Counted from the first letter of the stretch, positions 22,676 through 31,903 are shown. The stretch is 35,287 bases of DNA from Oscillospiraceae bacterium (GCA_021771265.1 JAETPK010000014.1:1-35287); one strand, 5' to 3'. Numbers and translations: made by a program. The notes: generated by a model from the sequence alone, not told the origin.

Positions 22676-23944
22676 TTGGAAGTGACCAGGATCAAACTTG
22701 CCGACGGCGTGTATCTCACCTATCTGCCGGCCCGAAAATTCAAAACCAGCCTGCTGTCCGCCCAATTTGTGACGCCGCTGCGGCCGGAGACGGTCGCCGG
22801 CAACGCCTTACTGCCGGCGGTCTTGCGCCGGGGCACGGTCAGCTGCCCGGACTTGGGGGCCTTGTCCGCCCGGCTGGATAACCTGTACGGTGCCCGCATC
22901 GACTATACCGTCCGCAAAAAGGGCGAAAACCAGTGCGTGGGCTTTGTGGCCAGCTTCATTGATGACAGCTTCACCCCCGGACGGGAAAAGCTGCTGGAGC
23001 CGGTGGCAGAGCTTTTGGGCGAGCTGGTCTGCGACCCTGTTACCCAGCATGGGCGGTTTGTGCCGGCTTATTTTGAAAGTGAAAAAACAAACCTCATCGA
23101 CGCCATCCGCAGCATCGTCAACGACAAGCGGGACTATGCCGATTCCCGCCTTTTGCAGGAGATGTGCGCCGGGGAGCCTTACGGCATCAGCCGCCTGGGC
23201 AGTGAAAAGCAGGCGGAGCGGCTCCAGCCCCAGAAGCTGTACGCCCAGTACGGCCAGCTTATCGCCTCCAGCCAGCTGGAGCTGTTTTACAGCGGCAGCG
23301 CCTCCGTGGAGCGGGTGGAGCGGGCGCTGCGGTCGGCGTTTTCCACACTGCCCCGGGAGAATATCCGGGAGATCGCCCTGGCGGCGGACCACCCCAAGCC
23401 GCCGGAGCCGAAGCTGGTGGAAGAGGAGATGGACGTGACCCAGGGAAAGCTGGGCATGGGCTTCACCTGCGGCAGCAGCGACGCGGCCGCCCTGCTGATG
23501 GGCAACACCCTCTTCGGCGGCAGCAGCAATTCCAAGCTGTTTTTGAATGTGCGGGAAAAGCTGTCGCTGTGCTACTTCGCATCCTCCGTGTACCACCGCC
23601 AGAAGGGCATCATCACCGTGTCCTCCGGCATTGAGTTTGAAAACTACCAGAAGGCCTATGACGAGATCATGCGCCAGCTGGAGGCTGTCCGGAAAGGGGA
23701 GCTGGAGGATTGGGAGCTGGAGAGCGCCCGCAGCGTGCTGCTGAACGCCTATGCCTCCATGGGAGATTCCCAGGGAAAGCTGGAGAACTTCTATATCGGA
23801 CAGGCCGCCACCGGCCAGGAGGAGACGCCGGAGCTGCTGGCCCGCCAGGTGCGGGAGGTCACGCTCCAGCGGATCCTGGACGCCATGGCCACCGTGTCCT
23901 TGGATACCGTATACTTCCTGAAGGGAAAGGAGGCGCAGACATGA
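22676..23944 (+). CDS. ymfF: M16-like protein YmfF (EF-P 5-aminopentanol modification-associated type)
   Basis: A 422-residue protein of the insulinase (M16) fold lacking the zinc-binding HxxEH, so it is probably the inactive half of a heterodimer with the next protein. Segments such as TPLRPETVAGNALLPAVLRRGT and LSARLDNLYGARI, and RIxVNDKRDYADSRLLQEMC-like sequence near the middle, match the Bacillus YmfF group. NVREKLSLCYFASSVYHRQKG fits the second M16 domain. The start is TTG at 22676 with GAGGAG (22662-22667) well spaced; no ATG is nearby. Its stop overlaps the ATG of ymfH (ATGA), so translation is coupled. Bacillus YmfF and YmfH have been linked to elongation factor P modification; the biochemical role here is unproven. 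Confidence 0.85.
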   Translation: MEVTRIKLADGVYLTYLPARKFKTSLLSAQFVTPLRPETVAGNALLPAVLRRGTVSCPDLGALSARLDNLYGARIDYTVRKKGENQCVGFVASFIDDSFTPGREKLLEPVAELLGELVCDPVTQHGRFVPAYFESEKTNLIDAIRSIVNDKRDYADSRLLQEMCAGEPYGISRLGSEKQAERLQPQKLYAQYGQLIASSQLELFYSGSASVERVERALRSAFSTLPRENIREIALAADHPKPPEPKLVEEEMDVTQGKLGMGFTCGSSDAAALLMGNTLFGGSSNSKLFLNVREKLSLCYFASSVYHRQKGIITVSSGIEFENYQKAYDEIMRQLEAVRKGELEDWELESARSVLLNAYASMGDSQGKLENFYIGQAATGQEETPELLARQVREVTLQRILDAMATVSLDTVYFLKGKEAQT

Positions 23945-25206
23945 AACAGACCTTTTACGAGCGCCTGGGAGAGGCCGTTTGCCGGGAGACGCTGCCAAAC
24001 GGCCTGCGGGTCAATATCGTGCCCAAGCGGGACTACGCCAAAAGCTACGCCTTTTTCGCCACCCGCTACGGCGGCATGGATACCCGCTTCTGCCTGAACG
24101 GCAGGTGGCTGGATACTCCGGCGGGCATCGCCCACTATCTGGAGCATAAGATGTTCGACACCAAGGAGGGCAACGCACTTCAGGAGCTGGCCAAAAACGG
24201 CGCGGAGCCCAACGCCTTTACCTCCAACGCCATCACCGGCTATTATTTCGATTCCACCACCCATTTTGAGGAGAATCTGGAGATCCTGCTGTCCTTTGTG
24301 TCCATCCCTTATTTCACGGAGGAAAGCGTGGCCAAGGAGCAGGGCATTATCGGCCAGGAGATCCGCATGATCGAGGACAACCCCGACTGGCAGATCTACA
24401 CCCGGATGATGAAGGCTCTGTATGCCGCCAGCACCGCCCGGACCTCTATCGCCGGCACGGTGGAGAGCATCTCCCACATCACGGCGGAGACGCTGTACGA
24501 CTGCCACAAGGCGTTCTATACGCCCTCCAACATGGTGCTCACCGTGGTGGGCAATGTGGACCCGGTCCATGTGGTGGACATCGCCCGCCGTGTTCTGCCC
24601 CGGGAGGGCGGCCCCGCCATTCCCCGGGATTACGGCACGGAGCCGGCGCGGGTGGCCGAACGGGAGACAAAGCTGGCCATGGAGGTATCCTGCCCCCAGT
24701 TTTTGACAGGCTTTAAATGCACCCCCGCGGAGGACGGCGAGGGTTATATGCGCCAAAGCCTCATCGGCGACATGGCCTGCGACATCCTGCTGGGAGATTC
24801 CAGTCCCCTGTATCTGCGGCTTTATGACCAGGGCCTCATCAACACCAGCTTCGGCGGTGCCTATGAGATGATGCCCGGCGTGGCGTACCTGTACGCCGGC
24901 GGCGACAGCAAGGACGCCCGGGCCGTCACGGCGGAGATTCAGAAAGAGGCCCGGCGTCTTGCGGAAGAAGGCATCGACGAGGACTTCTACCAGCGGGTGC
25001 GGCGGGCCTCCTTCGGCTCCAACCTCCGGGGCCTGAACTCCTTTGAGAATATCGCCGTATCCCTGTCGGAGGGATACTTCCATGGGTATGACCCCTTCCG
25101 GTTCCCCCAGGTATTCGATACGATCACAAAAGATGACATCACGGCGTTCCTGCGGGAGAATCTGACCGCCGACCGGGCGGTCCTCAGTGAGATCGTGCCC
25201 AAGTGA
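23941..25206 (+). CDS. ymfH: M16 family zinc peptidase YmfH
   Basis: A 421-residue insulinase-type peptidase with the inverted zinc motif HYLEH at residues 65-69 and a downstream glutamate in the EQGIIGQEIRM segment, so it should be the catalytic partner of YmfF. FTSNAITGYYFDSTTHF and NMVLTVVGNVDP are M16 features, and the second domain holds GDSSPLYLRLYDQGLI. The ATG at 23941 overlaps the stop of ymfF. lgt begins about 22 nt after the stop. There is no signal peptide, so the pair should act in the cytosol. Confidence 0.9.
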   Translation: MKQTFYERLGEAVCRETLPNGLRVNIVPKRDYAKSYAFFATRYGGMDTRFCLNGRWLDTPAGIAHYLEHKMFDTKEGNALQELAKNGAEPNAFTSNAITGYYFDSTTHFEENLEILLSFVSIPYFTEESVAKEQGIIGQEIRMIEDNPDWQIYTRMMKALYAASTARTSIAGTVESISHITAETLYDCHKAFYTPSNMVLTVVGNVDPVHVVDIARRVLPREGGPAIPRDYGTEPARVAERETKLAMEVSCPQFLTGFKCTPAEDGEGYMRQSLIGDMACDILLGDSSPLYLRLYDQGLINTSFGGAYEMMPGVAYLYAGGDSKDARAVTAEIQKEARRLAEEGIDEDFYQRVRRASFGSNLRGLNSFENIAVSLSEGYFHGYDPFRFPQVFDTITKDDITAFLRENLTADRAVLSEIVPK

Positions 25207-25228
25207 CCCAAGAAAGGAAGTAACCCAA

Positions 25229-26218
25229 TTGACAGCTTTGAGTAATATGCCCATCAGCTTTCCCGGCCTGCTCGGTGACTGGGAATGCAACATCGACCCC
25301 GTCGCCATCCACATCGGCCACGGTGTGTATTGGTATGGCATCATCCTGGCGCTGGGAATGCTGGCGGGTCTGATGCTCTGTATGAAGCAGGCCAAGCGCT
25401 TTGGCCTGACGGAGGACCATGTGCTGGACATGGTGCTGTGGGCGGTGCCCGCCTGCATCGTCGGCGCCCGGCTGTACTATGTTCTCTTTTACCTGGATTT
25501 GTACCGCACGGCGGAGGGCGGCCTGGACTGGGGCAGCATGATCGCCGTGTGGGACGGCGGCCTTGCCATTTACGGCGCCGTCATCATGGGCTTTGTGGTG
25601 GCGGCACTGTATACCCGGAAGAGGAAGCTGAAGCTCTGGGCCATGACGGACCTGTGCACCATGGGCCTGCTCATCGGCCAGTCCATTGGCCGGTGGGGCA
25701 ATTTTGTGAACCGTGAGGCCTTCGGTGCCGAGACCACGCTGCCCTGGCGGATGCGCCTGTGGACCAGCGCCTACCAGTATATCGAAGTCCACCCCACGTT
25801 TTTCTATGAGAGCCTTTGGAACCTCATCGGCTTGCTGCTGGTGCTGTTTGTCATCACCAAGGGCCGCCGGTTTGACGGCGAAAATACCTGCTTTTATTTT
25901 CTGTGGTACGGCCTTGGCCGGACCTGGATCGAGAGCCTGCGGACGGACAGCCTGTATCTCTTTGACTGGACGTTCCTGGGCTCGCCCATCCGGGTCTCCC
26001 AGGCGCTGAGCATCGTGCTGGTGGTGGTTTCCGCCTGTATGCTGGTCATCAATCTTTGCTTCCGCCGCCACGACCCGGCGGAGCTGCTGGTGAACCAGGT
26101 GGCCGCCAGAGAAGCGGCTGCCCTGGCGGAGACTGCTCCGGAGGCGCAGGAGAGTTTGGATACGGCGGAGCGCCGGACAGACGAACAGGAGGAAACGAAC
26201 GATGGCAGTGCGGATTGA
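25229..26218 (+). CDS. lgt: Prolipoprotein diacylglyceryl transferase
   Basis: Integral membrane enzyme that transfers diacylglycerol from phosphatidylglycerol to the lipobox cysteine of prolipoproteins; the BMP lipoprotein in this window is a likely substrate. The Lgt signature is visible as [14 protein letters not shown], with the arginine, asparagines and glutamate conserved, plus [21 protein letters not shown] and [10 protein letters not shown]. The charged C-terminal tail after the last helix (residues from about 285) is longer than in many homologues. I choose TTG at 25229 because AAAGGAAG (25213-25220) is eight bases upstream; the first ATG in frame, 25247, is the alternative. Its end overlaps folD by 17 nt. 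Confidence 0.93.
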   Translation: MTALSNMPISFPGLLGDWECNIDPVAIHIGHGVYWYGIILALGMLAGLMLCMKQAKRFGLTEDHVLDMVLWAVPACIVGARLYYVLFYLDLYRTAEGGLDWGSMIAVWDGGLAIYGAVIMGFVVAALYTRKRKLKLWAMTDLCTMGLLIGQSIGRWGNFVNREAFGAETTLPWRMRLWTSAYQYIEVHPTFFYESLWNLIGLLLVLFVITKGRRFDGENTCFYFLWYGLGRTWIESLRTDSLYLFDWTFLGSPIRVSQALSIVLVVVSACMLVINLCFRRHDPAELLVNQVAAREAAALAETAPEAQESLDTAERRTDEQEETNDGSAD

Positions 26219-27044
26219 CGGAAAGGCTCTGGCGGCCAAGGTGAAGGCCCGGGCGGCGGAGGGAGCGAAGGATCTGCCCCGCAAGCCCGGTCTGGCGGTG
26301 ATTTTGGTGGGTGATGACCAGGCCTCCCGTGTCTATGTGACCGGCAAGGAAAAGGACTGCGCCGAGTGCGGCTTTTTGAGCTTTGAGTACAAGCTGCCGG
26401 CGGAGACCACCCAGGAGGAGCTGCTGGCGCTCATTGCCCGGCTCAACGGTGACGAGGCGGTGGATGGCATCCTGGTGCAGCTGCCCCTGCCGAAGCATCT
26501 GGACGAGGACCGGGTCCTGAACGCCATTCACCCGGAAAAGGATGTGGACTGCTTCCATCCCTTCAACGTGGGACGGCTGGTCATTGGAGTTCCGGTGTTC
26601 CTGCCCTGCACGCCTGCCGGCGTCATGGAGATGCTGAGGGAGTATGACATCCCCGTGGCCGGGAAGCACTGCGTGGTGCTGGGCCGCAGCAATATCGTGG
26701 GCAAGCCCATGGGGACGCTGCTGCTCCAGCAGAGCGGCACCGTCACCACCTGCCACTCCCGGACGCCGGATCTGGCGGCCTTTACCCGCCAAGCGGACAT
26801 CCTGGTGTCCGCCGTGGGCCGGGTGGGACTCGTTACCGCCGACATGGTGAAAGAGGGGGCTGTGGTCATCGATGTGGCCATGAACCGCAACGCCGAGGGG
26901 AAGCTCTGCGGCGATGTGGACTACGCATCCGTGGAACCCAAGGCGGCTTACATCACGCCGGTGCCCGGCGGCGTGGGGCCCATGACCCGGGCCATGCTGA
27001 TGGAAAACCTGCTGACCGCCGCCCGGCGGCATCAGGGCAGGTGA
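26202..27044 (+). CDS. folD: Methylenetetrahydrofolate dehydrogenase / methenyltetrahydrofolate cyclohydrolase
   Basis: Bifunctional cytosolic enzyme interconverting 5,10-methylene-, methenyl- and 10-formyl-tetrahydrofolate with NADP(H), supplying one-carbon units for purines and formyl-methionine. The 280-residue protein shows [13 protein letters not shown] with the catalytic lysine region, [25 protein letters not shown], the Rossmann motif [15 protein letters not shown] and the terminal [10 protein letters not shown]. The ATG at 26202 lies inside the end of lgt, with AGGAGGAAACG as ribosome site, so translation is coupled. It is the last gene of the cluster, before a bidirectional terminator. 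Confidence 0.97.
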   Translation: MAVRIDGKALAAKVKARAAEGAKDLPRKPGLAVILVGDDQASRVYVTGKEKDCAECGFLSFEYKLPAETTQEELLALIARLNGDEAVDGILVQLPLPKHLDEDRVLNAIHPEKDVDCFHPFNVGRLVIGVPVFLPCTPAGVMEMLREYDIPVAGKHCVVLGRSNIVGKPMGTLLLQQSGTVTTCHSRTPDLAAFTRQADILVSAVGRVGLVTADMVKEGAVVIDVAMNRNAEGKLCGDVDYASVEPKAAYITPVPGGVGPMTRAMLMENLLTAARRHQGR

Positions 27045-27055
27045 GAATGGGTGAT

Positions 27056-27098
27056 AAAAAACCTCCGTGCCATTTTTTGAATGGCACGGAGATTTTTT
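27056..27098. terminator. Bidirectional terminator between folD and the PAP2 gene
   Basis: CTCCGTGCCATT (27063-27074) pairs with AATGGCACGGAG (27080-27091), loop TTTTG. A run of A precedes (27056-27061) and a run of T follows (27093-27098), so it should work in both directions. Confidence 0.92.
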
Positions 27099-27102
27099 GC
27101 GT

Positions 27103-27759
27103 TTAATCTTGGCCCACGGCAGGCCAAATGCGCCGAACAGTATCCCGGCTGTACAGGGGAAGTCCCACCGCAAGAGACAGTCCCAGCCCACCGATGACAT
27201 CCAGCACGGTGTGCTGCTTGATGAACAGGGTGGACAGGCAGATAAAAAGCGCCAGAATGGCGGTCGCCCCACGCAAAAGCCTGTGCCCGTCCAGAGAAGG
27301 TGTCCTGTTCACGGCCCAGGCGGCGCCGATGGCGCCCACCACATGGACGGAGGGAAACACATTGGTGTTGGTGTCGATGGCGTACAGACCCGCCACCAGG
27401 CGGGTGAGGGGGTTGTCCCGGGGCATGGCCGCCGGCCGCAGGTCCTGGCCATTGGGGAGCAAGAGCCAGATGAGCGCACTGGCGAAAAAGGTCAATGCCA
27501 GAAAACACATATACCGGCGAAAGCCCTTCCGGTCCTTCCACAGCAGCCAAAGCCCCACCGCTGCCAGCAGGGGATACCACAGGCAGTACGGGATGACGAA
27601 CCACTCGCAAAAGGGAATATAACCATCCATCCAGCCTTGTGTGGGCCAGTAGCCGGTGACCACCACGCGTTCGATCACAAAAAAGGACAGCAGGTACACC
27701 GGCAGCCACAAAACATATTTCAGCTCCTCCCAGGGGAAGCGGCGCAGAGCATTGCGCAA
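27103..27759 (-). CDS. PAP2 superfamily membrane phosphatase
   Basis: A roughly 218-residue protein with about six membrane segments and phosphatase motifs of the PAP2 superfamily. The central motif is NVFPSVHVVGAI (SxH) and the C-terminal one is KQHTVLDVIGG. The first motif is degenerate or shifted (LLPNGQDLRPA). This arrangement is found in PgpB-like and inositol-phosphorylceramide-synthase-like proteins, so a lipid phosphate is the likely substrate but it is not defined. I choose TTG at 27759 because GAGGTG is correctly spaced from it; a GTG at 27768 in the same frame overlaps that ribosome site and is the alternative. It converges on folD. Confidence 0.78.
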   Translation of the reverse strand: MRNALRRFPWEELKYVLWLPVYLLSFFVIERVVVTGYWPTQGWMDGYIPFCEWFVIPYCLWYPLLAAVGLWLLWKDRKGFRRYMCFLALTFFASALIWLLLPNGQDLRPAAMPRDNPLTRLVAGLYAIDTNTNVFPSVHVVGAIGAAWAVNRTPSLDGHRLLRGATAILALFICLSTLFIKQHTVLDVIGGLGLSLAVGLPLYSRDTVRRIWPAVGQD

Positions 27760-27853
27760 GCTACTCACCTCGTATCAGTCATTAACGGGTAGCATAGCAC
27801 ACGGACCCTGCCGAATTTATGGACAATTTGGAAACAATGTGTAAAAAATTAAA

Positions 27854-27943
27854 AAGGCGCCGCTGCAAATGCAGCGGCGCCAGGGGAAGCTTCAGCGTTC
27901 TTCACGGAAATAGGGGAGGCCCAGGCTGGCCGGGGGCTGGTTT
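27854..27943. repeat. Direct repeat copy A: duplicated permease gene end plus terminator
   Basis: This 90-base unit repeats 28090-28179 with only four differences (two single-base indels, two substitutions). On the minus strand it would encode NQPPASLGLPYFREER and a stop, the same tail as the nupQ permease, followed by the hairpin GGCGCCGCTGC (27856-27866) with 27871-27881. This copy has the better T-tract (TTTTT, AA, TTTTTT on the minus strand), so it may be the original operon terminator. Confidence 0.85.
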
Positions 27944-27946
27944 GCA

Positions 27947-28057
27947 TCCCATCCGGCAAAGCCGTATGGGAACCCTGCATAGAACTCAAATCGCCAGGCA
28001 AAGCCCGGCGATTTCAAAGCTTTGCGGAGCAAAGCGTTTGACGCGGCATCCGCCGCG
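27947..28057. repeat. Cluster of four consecutive hairpins between the two direct repeats
   Basis: H1 is 27947-27971 (TCCCAT-c-CGGC, AAA, GCCG-t-ATGGGA). H2 is 27988-28014 (AAATCGCC-a-GGC, AAA, GCC-c-GGCGATTT). H3 is 28019-28035 (GCTTTGC, GGA, GCAAAGC). H4 is 28042-28057 (CGCGGC, ATCC, GCCGCG). H1 and H2 share a GGCAAAGCC core. The stretch has no credible gene; with the flanking repeats it fills the 359-base gap between the PAP2 gene and nupQ. It resembles a REP/BIME-like palindromic element of unknown type. Confidence 0.65.
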
Positions 28058-28089
28058 AAAGCCGGGAAAACCAGCTGTGGAAACAAAAG

Positions 28090-28179
28090 AAGGCGCCGCT
28101 GCAAATGCAGCGGCGCCGGGGAAAGCTTCAGCGTTCTTCACGGAAATAGGGCAGACCCAGGCTGGCCGGGGGCTGGTTT
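28090..28179. repeat. Direct repeat copy B: true permease end plus first terminator
   Basis: Contains the real last codons of nupQ, its stop, and the hairpin GGCGCCGCTGC (28092-28102) with 28107-28117. On the minus strand the T-tract after the stem is TTCTTTTG, weaker than in copy A. Confidence 0.85.
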
Positions 28180-29117
28180 TCCCGCTTTTTCCGCAGGGAG
28201 ATGCCGATGAGCACGGCAATGGTCACCAGATAGGGCAGCATTTTGAACAGCTCAATGGAGTCGCGGCCCAAGTCGGGGATGACCAGGTACACCCAGAACA
28301 GCAGGCCGAACAGATAGGAGCCCCAGATGGCGTTGACGGAGCGCCAGGTGGCAAAGATGACCAGAGCCACGGCCAGCCAGCCCAGAGACTCAATGGTGCC
28401 GTCGTTGGCCCAGGTGCCCTTGATATAGTCCATGGTGTAATACAGGCCGCCGAGGCCGGAGATACCGGCGCCCACGCAGGTGGCCAGATATTTGTAGCGG
28501 GTGACGTTGATGCCCGCCGCGTCGGCGGTGGCGGGATTTTCGCCCACGGCCCGGAGATTCAGGCCCTTTCGGGTGCGGTTCAGGAACCAGTGCATGACGA
28601 TGGCCACAACAATGGCCAGATACACCATGAAGCCGTAGTTGAACAGCAGGGCGCCCACAGTGCCGAGGCCGGACAGGCCGGGGATGGTGGCCCGGTAGAC
28701 GGCGCTGGTGGCGGCGACAGAGATCTGTCCCACGCCGCCGGCCATGGTGTTGAGACTGCCGCCAAAGAAGTTGGCGACGCCGCCGCCGAAAATGGTCAGC
28801 GTCAGGCCGGTGACGTTCTGGTTGGCCCGGAGGGTGATGGTCAGGAAGCTGTACAGCAGCCCACCCAGGGCGGCGGCCAGGAAGGCGGCGACGAAGCTCA
28901 CCAGCAGGCAGATGACAGGGGAGGGAGCCGGGTTATTGAACTCGTAAAAGAAGGAAGCGGCCAGGCCTGAAATGCCGCCCAGGTACATGATGCCGGGGAC
29001 ACCCAGATTCAGGTTGCCGGATTTCTCCGTCAGGATCTCGCCGATGGAGCCGTACATAATAACGGTGCCAAAGCAGACGGAGGATTGCAGCAGACGGATC
29101 AATTGCGCAAGAGTCAT
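28128..29117 (-). CDS. nupQ: Nucleoside-type ABC transporter permease (NupQ-like)
   Basis: A 329-residue inner-membrane permease of the branched-chain/ribose BPD_transp_2 family, the second permease of BMP-type purine nucleoside importers. Visible features are the start region SSVCFGTVIMYGSIGEILTEKSG followed by NLGVPGIMYLGG, then LRANQNVTGLTLTIFGGG, the EAA-like loop RAVGENPATADAAGI, and RSVNAIWGSYLFG. Its ATG overlaps the stop of the upstream permease by four bases. The last residues (NQPPASLGLPYFREER) are those duplicated at 27892-27943. Substrate by family: nucleosides or related purines; not provable from sequence. Confidence 0.88.
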   Translation of the reverse strand: MTLAQLIRLLQSSVCFGTVIMYGSIGEILTEKSGNLNLGVPGIMYLGGISGLAASFFYEFNNPAPSPVICLLVSFVAAFLAAALGGLLYSFLTITLRANQNVTGLTLTIFGGGVANFFGGSLNTMAGGVGQISVAATSAVYRATIPGLSGLGTVGALLFNYGFMVYLAIVVAIVMHWFLNRTRKGLNLRAVGENPATADAAGINVTRYKYLATCVGAGISGLGGLYYTMDYIKGTWANDGTIESLGWLAVALVIFATWRSVNAIWGSYLFGLLFWVYLVIPDLGRDSIELFKMLPYLVTIAVLIGISLRKKRENQPPASLGLPYFREER

Positions 29118-30223
29118 TTGTGCTCGGCCTCCTTTCCGCCCCGCAGGATGACGCGGTAATTGATGAAGAACTCACTGCCAAGGATAAAGAACAAAATGAT
29201 GCCGGTGATGATGTTGGAGGCGTAGTCATTCAGATTGAACTGGGAGGCGATCTGAATGGCGCCCTTCTGCAAAAATACCAGAAGCAGCGAAATGAGGATC
29301 ATGACAAAAGTGTTGAACTGGGCCAGCCAGGCCACGATGATGGCGGTGAAGCCCCGTCCGCCGGCGGTGGAGGTGGAGATGGTGTGGCTGGAGCCGGCCA
29401 CGGCAATGAAGCCGGCCAGACCGCAGATGGCGCCGGAGATGGCCATGGTGCGGATGGTGACTTTTTTCACGCTGATGCCTGCGTAGCGGGCGGTATTTTC
29501 AGAGTCGCCCACCACGGTGATCTCATAGCCCTGCTTGGAGTATTTCAGGTAAATATACATGCCGATGGTCAGTGCCAGCACCAAAATGACGTTGAGACCG
29601 TAAGCCTGCCCGAACACGGAGGGGAACCAGCCGGCCTTGGTGGCCTGGTTGATGACACCCACGGTGTTGGAGCCCTTTGGATTTTCCCACAGAGCCACGC
29701 AGTAGCTGGTCAGCTGGATGGCCACGTAGTTCATCATCAGGGTGAACAGAGTCTCATTGGTGTTCCAGATGGCCTTGAAGGTGGCGGGAATGACGCCCCA
29801 CAGGCAGCCGCCCAGGATGCTCACCACCGCCATAAGGACCAGCAGCGCCGGTGTGGGGATGGTGCTGCCAAAGGCCCGCATAAAACCGGCCGTGATGATG
29901 CCGCCGATGAGCACCTGTCCCTCGGCGCCGATGTTCCAGAATTTCATCTTGAAGGCGGGGGCCAGGCCAACGCCGATGCACAGCAGCATTATGGTATCCC
30001 GGATGGTGACCCAGGAGCGCTTGGGTGTGCCGAAGGCACCGTTGAAAATGGCCTTGTACACCTCCACCGGGTTCAGCTTGGTGACGGAGAAGATAAAGAT
30101 GCCGCTGACCACCAGGGACAGGAGAACGGCCGCGAGGCGGATGGCATAGGCCTTGGGGCGGGAGATGCCGTCCCGCTTGGCGATACGGAGCAAAGGCTCC
30201 TTGGAGTTATTCACACTGCTCAT
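29114..30223 (-). CDS. nupP: Nucleoside-type ABC transporter permease (NupP-like)
   Basis: A 369-residue permease with about ten membrane helices, the first permease of the transporter. Typical family sequence is seen in LLCIGVGLAPAFKMKFWNIGAEGQVLIGG and in NETLFTLMMNYVA. The cytoplasmic coupling loop is EITVVGDSENTARYAGI, followed by GRGFTAIIVAWLAQ. The N-terminus is basic and cytoplasmic. The ATG at 30223 overlaps the end of the ATPase gene and its own stop overlaps nupQ, so nupO-nupP-nupQ are translationally coupled. Confidence 0.9.
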   Translation of the reverse strand: MSSVNNSKEPLLRIAKRDGISRPKAYAIRLAAVLLSLVVSGIFIFSVTKLNPVEVYKAIFNGAFGTPKRSWVTIRDTIMLLCIGVGLAPAFKMKFWNIGAEGQVLIGGIITAGFMRAFGSTIPTPALLVLMAVVSILGGCLWGVIPATFKAIWNTNETLFTLMMNYVAIQLTSYCVALWENPKGSNTVGVINQATKAGWFPSVFGQAYGLNVILVLALTIGMYIYLKYSKQGYEITVVGDSENTARYAGISVKKVTIRTMAISGAICGLAGFIAVAGSSHTISTSTAGGRGFTAIIVAWLAQFNTFVMILISLLLVFLQKGAIQIASQFNLNDYASNIITGIILFFILGSEFFINYRVILRGGKEAEHK

Positions 30224-31770
30224 GCCTTCTCCCCCTCCTTTTTAAAGCGGGTCATCAGCAGACCCACTTCTTCCTTCGTGGTGGTCCGGGCGTCCACGAC
30301 ACCGCTGACCTGGCCGCCACACAGCACCAGAATGCGGTCGCACAGCTCCAGCAGTACATCCAGGTCCTCGCCGACGTATACGACGGCAACACCCTTCATT
30401 TTCTGCTCCGTCAGCAGGTTATAGATGGTGTAGGAGGTGTTGATGTCCAGGCCCCGGACGGCATAGGCCGTCATGAGGACGGAGGGCTCCTGGGCAATCT
30501 CACGGCCTACCAATACTTTTTGCACGTTGCCGCCGGACAGGCGCCGGACGGGAAAGGAGACGCTGGGCGTCACGACCTCCAACTGCTCCATGACGTTTTC
30601 GGCCAGCTGCTTGGGGGCCTTCCGGTCCGTAAACGCGCCGCGGCCCTTCCGGTAGCTGCGCAGCAGCATATTGCCGGTCATGCCCAGGGAGCCCACCAGG
30701 CCCATGCCCAGGCGGTCCTCCGGCACAAAGGCCAGGGAGACGCCGGCCTGCTTGATCTGCAGGGGCGTTTTGCCCACCAGCTCCGTGCCCGTCTGCTCTT
30801 CGGTGTGGCCAATGGGGCGGTAGCGAATGGAGGCACCGGGAGAGATGGGCTGCAGTCCGGCGATGGATTCCAGCAGCTCCTTCTGGCCGGAGCCGGCAAT
30901 GCCGGCGATGCCCAGGATCTCACCGCCCATGGCGGTGAAGGTCACCTTGTCCAACCGCTTGACGCCCATGGCGTCGTACACGGTCAGGTCCCGGACCTCC
31001 AGACGGGGGATGGGGTCCTTGGGGTCCGGCCGGTTGATGTTCAGTGTGACGGCGTGGCCCACCATCATGTCCGTCAGCTTTTGGGGGGAGGTGTCGCAGG
31101 TGGCCACGTCGCCGATGTACTGGCCCTTCCGCAGCACCGCCACCCGGTCGGACACGTCCATGACCTCGTGGAGCTTGTGGGTGATGATGACCATGGCCTT
31201 GCCGTCAGCCTTCATGTTGCGCATGACATCAAAGAGACGGTCCGTCTCCTGGGGCGTCAGCACGGCGGTGGGCTCATCCAGGATCAGAATGTCCGCGCCC
31301 CGGTACAAGACCTTGACGATCTCCACCGTTTGCTTTTCGGAGACAGACATGTCATAGACCTTTTTGTTGGGGTCAATGACAAAGCCGTATTTTTGGCAGA
31401 TGTCCGAAATGCGGGACGCGGCCGCCTTCAGGTCCAGCCGGCCCTCATCCTCCAGGCCCAGCACGATGTTTTCCGCCGCGGTGAACACGTCCACCAGTTT
31501 AAAGTGCTGGTGGATCATGCCGATGCCGCAGGTGAAGGCGTCCTTGGGTGAGGTGATGGTCACCGGGGCGCCGTTGACGAAGATCTCGCCCTCGTCGGGG
31601 AAATAAATGCCGGCCAGCATGTTCATCAGCGTGGTCTTGCCGCTGCCGTTTTCACCCAGAAGGGAGAGAATCTCCCCCCGCCGGATCTCCATGGAGATCC
31701 GGTCATTGGCGACCACCTTGCCGAAGCGCTTTGTGATATTTTTCAATTGGACCGCTGCAACAGTTTCCAA
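30220..31770 (-). CDS. nupO: Nucleoside-type ABC transporter ATP-binding protein (NupO-like, two NBDs)
   Basis: A 516-residue fused tandem ATPase of the sugar/nucleoside importer type. The first NBD has the Walker A GENGSGKTT, a Q-loop in GIGMIHQHFKLVD, a divergent signature region MSVSEKQTVEIVK and Walker B ILILDEPTAVLTP. The second NBD has a degenerate Walker A (GIAGSGQKELLE), signature RLSGGNVQKVL and the AVRGLDINTSY segment, as usual for NupO/YufO and RbsA-like proteins. I choose TTG at 31770 because GGAAGGATGG lies upstream; no in-frame ATG precedes the conserved VQLKNITKRFG. It has its own promoter after the bmp terminator. Confidence 0.9.
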   Translation of the reverse strand: METVAAVQLKNITKRFGKVVANDRISMEIRRGEILSLLGENGSGKTTLMNMLAGIYFPDEGEIFVNGAPVTITSPKDAFTCGIGMIHQHFKLVDVFTAAENIVLGLEDEGRLDLKAAASRISDICQKYGFVIDPNKKVYDMSVSEKQTVEIVKVLYRGADILILDEPTAVLTPQETDRLFDVMRNMKADGKAMVIITHKLHEVMDVSDRVAVLRKGQYIGDVATCDTSPQKLTDMMVGHAVTLNINRPDPKDPIPRLEVRDLTVYDAMGVKRLDKVTFTAMGGEILGIAGIAGSGQKELLESIAGLQPISPGASIRYRPIGHTEEQTGTELVGKTPLQIKQAGVSLAFVPEDRLGMGLVGSLGMTGNMLLRSYRKGRGAFTDRKAPKQLAENVMEQLEVVTPSVSFPVRRLSGGNVQKVLVGREIAQEPSVLMTAYAVRGLDINTSYTIYNLLTEQKMKGVAVVYVGEDLDVLLELCDRILVLCGGQVSGVVDARTTTKEEVGLLMTRFKKEGEKA

Positions 31771-31852
31771 AAAAGACCATCCTTCCCGCCGTATGGCATA
31801 AAGTGGGACGGCACCGGAGACATCCGGCACCTAATGGGGATCATCTGATAAA

Positions 31853-31881
31853 AGTATATCATAAGCGGACTGGAATGTAAA
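31853..31881 (-). promoter_or_regulatory. Internal promoter of nupOPQ
   Basis: Minus strand: TTTACA (31881-31876), a 17-nt spacer and TATACT (31858-31853) preceded by TGA, an extended -10. The leader to the TTG start is about 75 nt. Confidence 0.7.
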
Positions 31882-31903
31882 TTTATATTTGGAAGGGAAA
31901 GGA

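Noticed and set aside
23791-25458. Long antisense frame over ymfH
   Set aside because: Shadow of a well-supported M16 peptidase gene; no family features or ribosome site.
27892-28104. 70-residue minus-strand protein ending in the same tail as NupQ
   Set aside because: Only its last 16 codons resemble NupQ, through the direct repeat; the rest runs through hairpins H1-H4 and shows no ribosome site or domain.
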